Of a DNA stretch of 64,000 bases, positions 62,372 to 64,000 are shown piece after piece (the first letter of the stretch is position 1; each line of letters begins with the position of its first letter). Origin of the DNA: Chryseobacterium sp. S0630. GTDB lineage: Bacteria; Bacteroidota; Bacteroidia; Flavobacteriales; Weeksellaceae. Position numbers and translations under genes: made by a program. Under the pieces are notes generated by a model, which saw nothing but the letters and a program-made list of their open reading frames with translations, was not told where the DNA came from and searched no databases. The stretch covers positions 1 through 64,000 of the forward strand of contig NZ_JAMZGF010000019.1 in NCBI RefSeq assembly GCF_024158915.1. Direction: 5' to 3'.

Positions 62372-64000
62372 TTAAAGGCTTGTATGGTGCGACTTAGTAC
62401 TAGGTTTTTCTTGTTTTAAACCTTTTTGTTGCTGTTGTCTTAGGGCTTCAGCAGAGAGGGCTGCTGCCTTTGGATTTGCCTTCACAGTAGGAGTTGTAAA
62501 TTTACTAAGGTCTGATTGATCCTTGGAACGGGTAAGTGGAATCTTTACTTCTTTTTCAAAAACTTCAGCCTCAACAAGCGCATCCTGTGCTTTCTGTATA
62601 AAATCAGGACTTGGAGAAACAGAAAAGCCTTGAACAAGGTGGGATGCAATAGTTAAAGCAATAACTTTATAAGCCGCCTGAGTGGGATGTGCACCATCGG
62701 ATGTCGCTACAAATCCCAGATTATTGGCTGTTATATTATCCAATAATTGTCTAAATGTACTATTGTCGTTTCTGAATTTACCATCTTTATTTTCTCTCAA
62801 TAAAGAAGCAACCTCGTCGTATAACGCTGTATTTGATACATTTAAATTATCCTCCAATTGTTTAGGAAGATTGTTTGCAAATACTTTGTCAAGTTCTACC
62901 CTAAGTTTGGCAATGTCTTCCTGATGTTTTTCGGGCTTTATCTGTTGATAGTACTTGGCTACAAAATCTATCTGGCTCGGATAGGTTCCGGTAACCATTA
63001 ATGCATTTTTTATAGCCTTTATGCTGGGAAGTTTTTCAGCTGATATCTTTGGATCTGCCATTTTTTTCAGGATTAAATCACCCACTTCCTTATGAAGTAT
63101 AATCTCATTATCACTTTTAAGGGCTTTATCCAATAGGGGTTGAATCTCAGCAAATACTTCCTTACCTCCTTTAGTATCTTTATATATGGCTTCAAATTCT
63201 TTTAGGGTATTGGCAAGCGAAGTATCCGTACTGTTTTCCGGTTTTCCAAATTCTACTTTTCTTCCGTGGCGCTGTGCAGCTTTTATAAGACGTAAGTTAT
63301 ATAAATTGCTCTTAAGTGCACTATACATATCAACAACCATCGTATCATCATATTTATCCGGAAATGCTGCTTTTAGGTGCTTGTTGAACTCCAAAGTAGC
63401 TTCCTGGGCTTTAAGTACGATCGGATCGTTCTGTGATTTAGCATAACGTACAGCTTCTACCGGAGCTGGATTATTGATCACCATAAAATATGATTTTCCT
63501 CCATCCTTAGCAACACGATCACGAATCTGATCAGTCATCTCTTTGACCTGAGCAACAATTGACTTCATTAATGCAGGGTCTTTACCGTCAGTAACTGTAT
63601 CATTTAAACCAATCCAGACAATATGTAATGTATTTTTAGACTTAGATGTATCACTATCTAATTCTTTGAAATATTTTTCTTTCTGTTCTATGATGGTTGT
63701 CAACCCTATTTTATTGGCAAACTTTTCTCTTTCATTAACTACCGCTCCGCCTACCGCATAGTTTACGAAAGACAATCTGTTACCAGGGCTTCCATGAGTT
63801 GACTCTTTCAGAGACATATGCTTCTCCGTTAAAGCATTAGTTTGTTTCTTATCTTTACCATCTATCAGACTCTCGCCACCAGACCATTCCCACACGAAAT
63901 CGGTCCAGTTTTTTGTGTCGCTAAAACGTCCCACAGAATTAACACGCATGGCACCAGTAGCTCTTGCTAAAAGACCTGTTATGGTATTTTTTTTAATACC
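62372..64000 (-). CDS. SGNH/GDSL-type hydrolase, C-terminal part (partial)
   Basis: The frame is open to the right edge of the window; the ATG at 63949 is internal, since upstream codons (GLLARATGAMRVNSVGRFSD) continue the protein. At least 540 residues are present. GRFSDTKNWTDFVW follows the family's first block, whose GDS serine lies outside the window. HIVWIGLNDT is block III (G-x-N-D). TSDGAHPTQAAYKVIALTI is block V with the D-x-x-H pair. The middle has a long helical insertion (about 250 residues) that is not part of usual GDSL esterases. The C-terminal 60 residues are polar and glutamine-rich. An esterase or lipase is likely; the target is unknown. Confidence 0.75.
   Translation of the reverse strand, partial: GIKKNTITGLLARATGAMRVNSVGRFSDTKNWTDFVWEWSGGESLIDGKDKKQTNALTEKHMSLKESTHGSPGNRLSFVNYAVGGAVVNEREKFANKIGLTTIIEQKEKYFKELDSDTSKSKNTLHIVWIGLNDTVTDGKDPALMKSIVAQVKEMTDQIRDRVAKDGGKSYFMVINNPAPVEAVRYAKSQNDPIVLKAQEATLEFNKHLKAAFPDKYDDTMVVDMYSALKSNLYNLRLIKAAQRHGRKVEFGKPENSTDTSLANTLKEFEAIYKDTKGGKEVFAEIQPLLDKALKSDNEIILHKEVGDLILKKMADPKISAEKLPSIKAIKNALMVTGTYPSQIDFVAKYYQQIKPEKHQEDIAKLRVELDKVFANNLPKQLEDNLNVSNTALYDEVASLLRENKDGKFRNDNSTFRQLLDNITANNLGFVATSDGAHPTQAAYKVIALTIASHLVQGFSVSPSPDFIQKAQDALVEAEVFEKEVKIPLTRSKDQSDLSKFTTPTVKANPKAAALSAEALRQQQQKGLKQEKPSTKSHHTSL

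Noticed and set aside
1..64000. CRISPR arrays, tRNA and rRNA genes
   Set aside because: I saw no regularly spaced short repeats with unique spacers and no recognisable tRNA or rRNA sequence, though short RNA genes could be missed by eye.

Overview
The window looks like the chromosome of a low-GC flavobacterium of the Chryseobacterium/Elizabethkingia type (Bacteroidota, Weeksellaceae). Many secreted proteins end in type IX secretion (T9SS) sorting domains. Exported proteins start with a VGINTTTP-like motif. A CHU_C-type adhesin is present, and promoters carry the Bacteroidota -7 element TAnnTTTG. The genus is inferred from protein style only.

Layout. 1-3658 (minus): 5' end of katG, two exported VGINTT-type surface proteins, and a small operon of a membrane protein plus two overlapping HTH proteins. 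4042-7666 and 12864-16482: two nearly identical two-component systems (periplasmic propeller kinase plus LuxR-type regulator). Between them lie another exported fibre-like protein, a catalase-ankyrin operon and a lipocalin-like lipoprotein. 16552-22652: OmpR-type regulator, kinase, porin, KgtP-like and DctA-like carriers, apparently a dicarboxylate/2-oxoglutarate uptake module. 22842-25561: TlpA-like thioredoxin and an M43 metalloprotease with a T9SS tail. 25562-37189: accessory region with paralogous lipoproteins (two with only an N-terminal domain, two with that domain plus a zincin protease), a 1689-residue adhesin with 690-bp tandem repeats, and promoter-terminator units that contain no gene. 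37957-46885: two paralogous PQQ-type sugar dehydrogenase/PKD/T9SS proteins, a decayed mbnP copy, and an intact mbnP-mbnH-like pair. 46927-53402: a complete eboABCDEF cluster. 53795-57679: a single-module A-Ox-T-TE synthetase very like indigoidine synthetase. 58134-64000 (minus): secreted reprolysin-like protease, small lipoprotein, unknown membrane protein, an inverted-repeat element, and a partial SGNH/GDSL hydrolase.

How the parts fit. Fourteen sites share one architecture: a GTAG-N8-CTAC inverted repeat followed, after 32-33 bp, by a TAnnTTTG-like -7 element. They precede both propeller kinases, the lipocalin lipoprotein, tlpA, the lipoprotein/protease family, the adhesin, both dehydrogenases and three gene-less units. 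This suggests a local regulon, perhaps controlled by the twin LuxR-type regulators. The second notable theme is the ebo cluster directly beside an indigoidine-type synthetase and behind an mbnPH-like redox pair. All family calls come from reading motifs and from memory of the families; no search or alignment was run.
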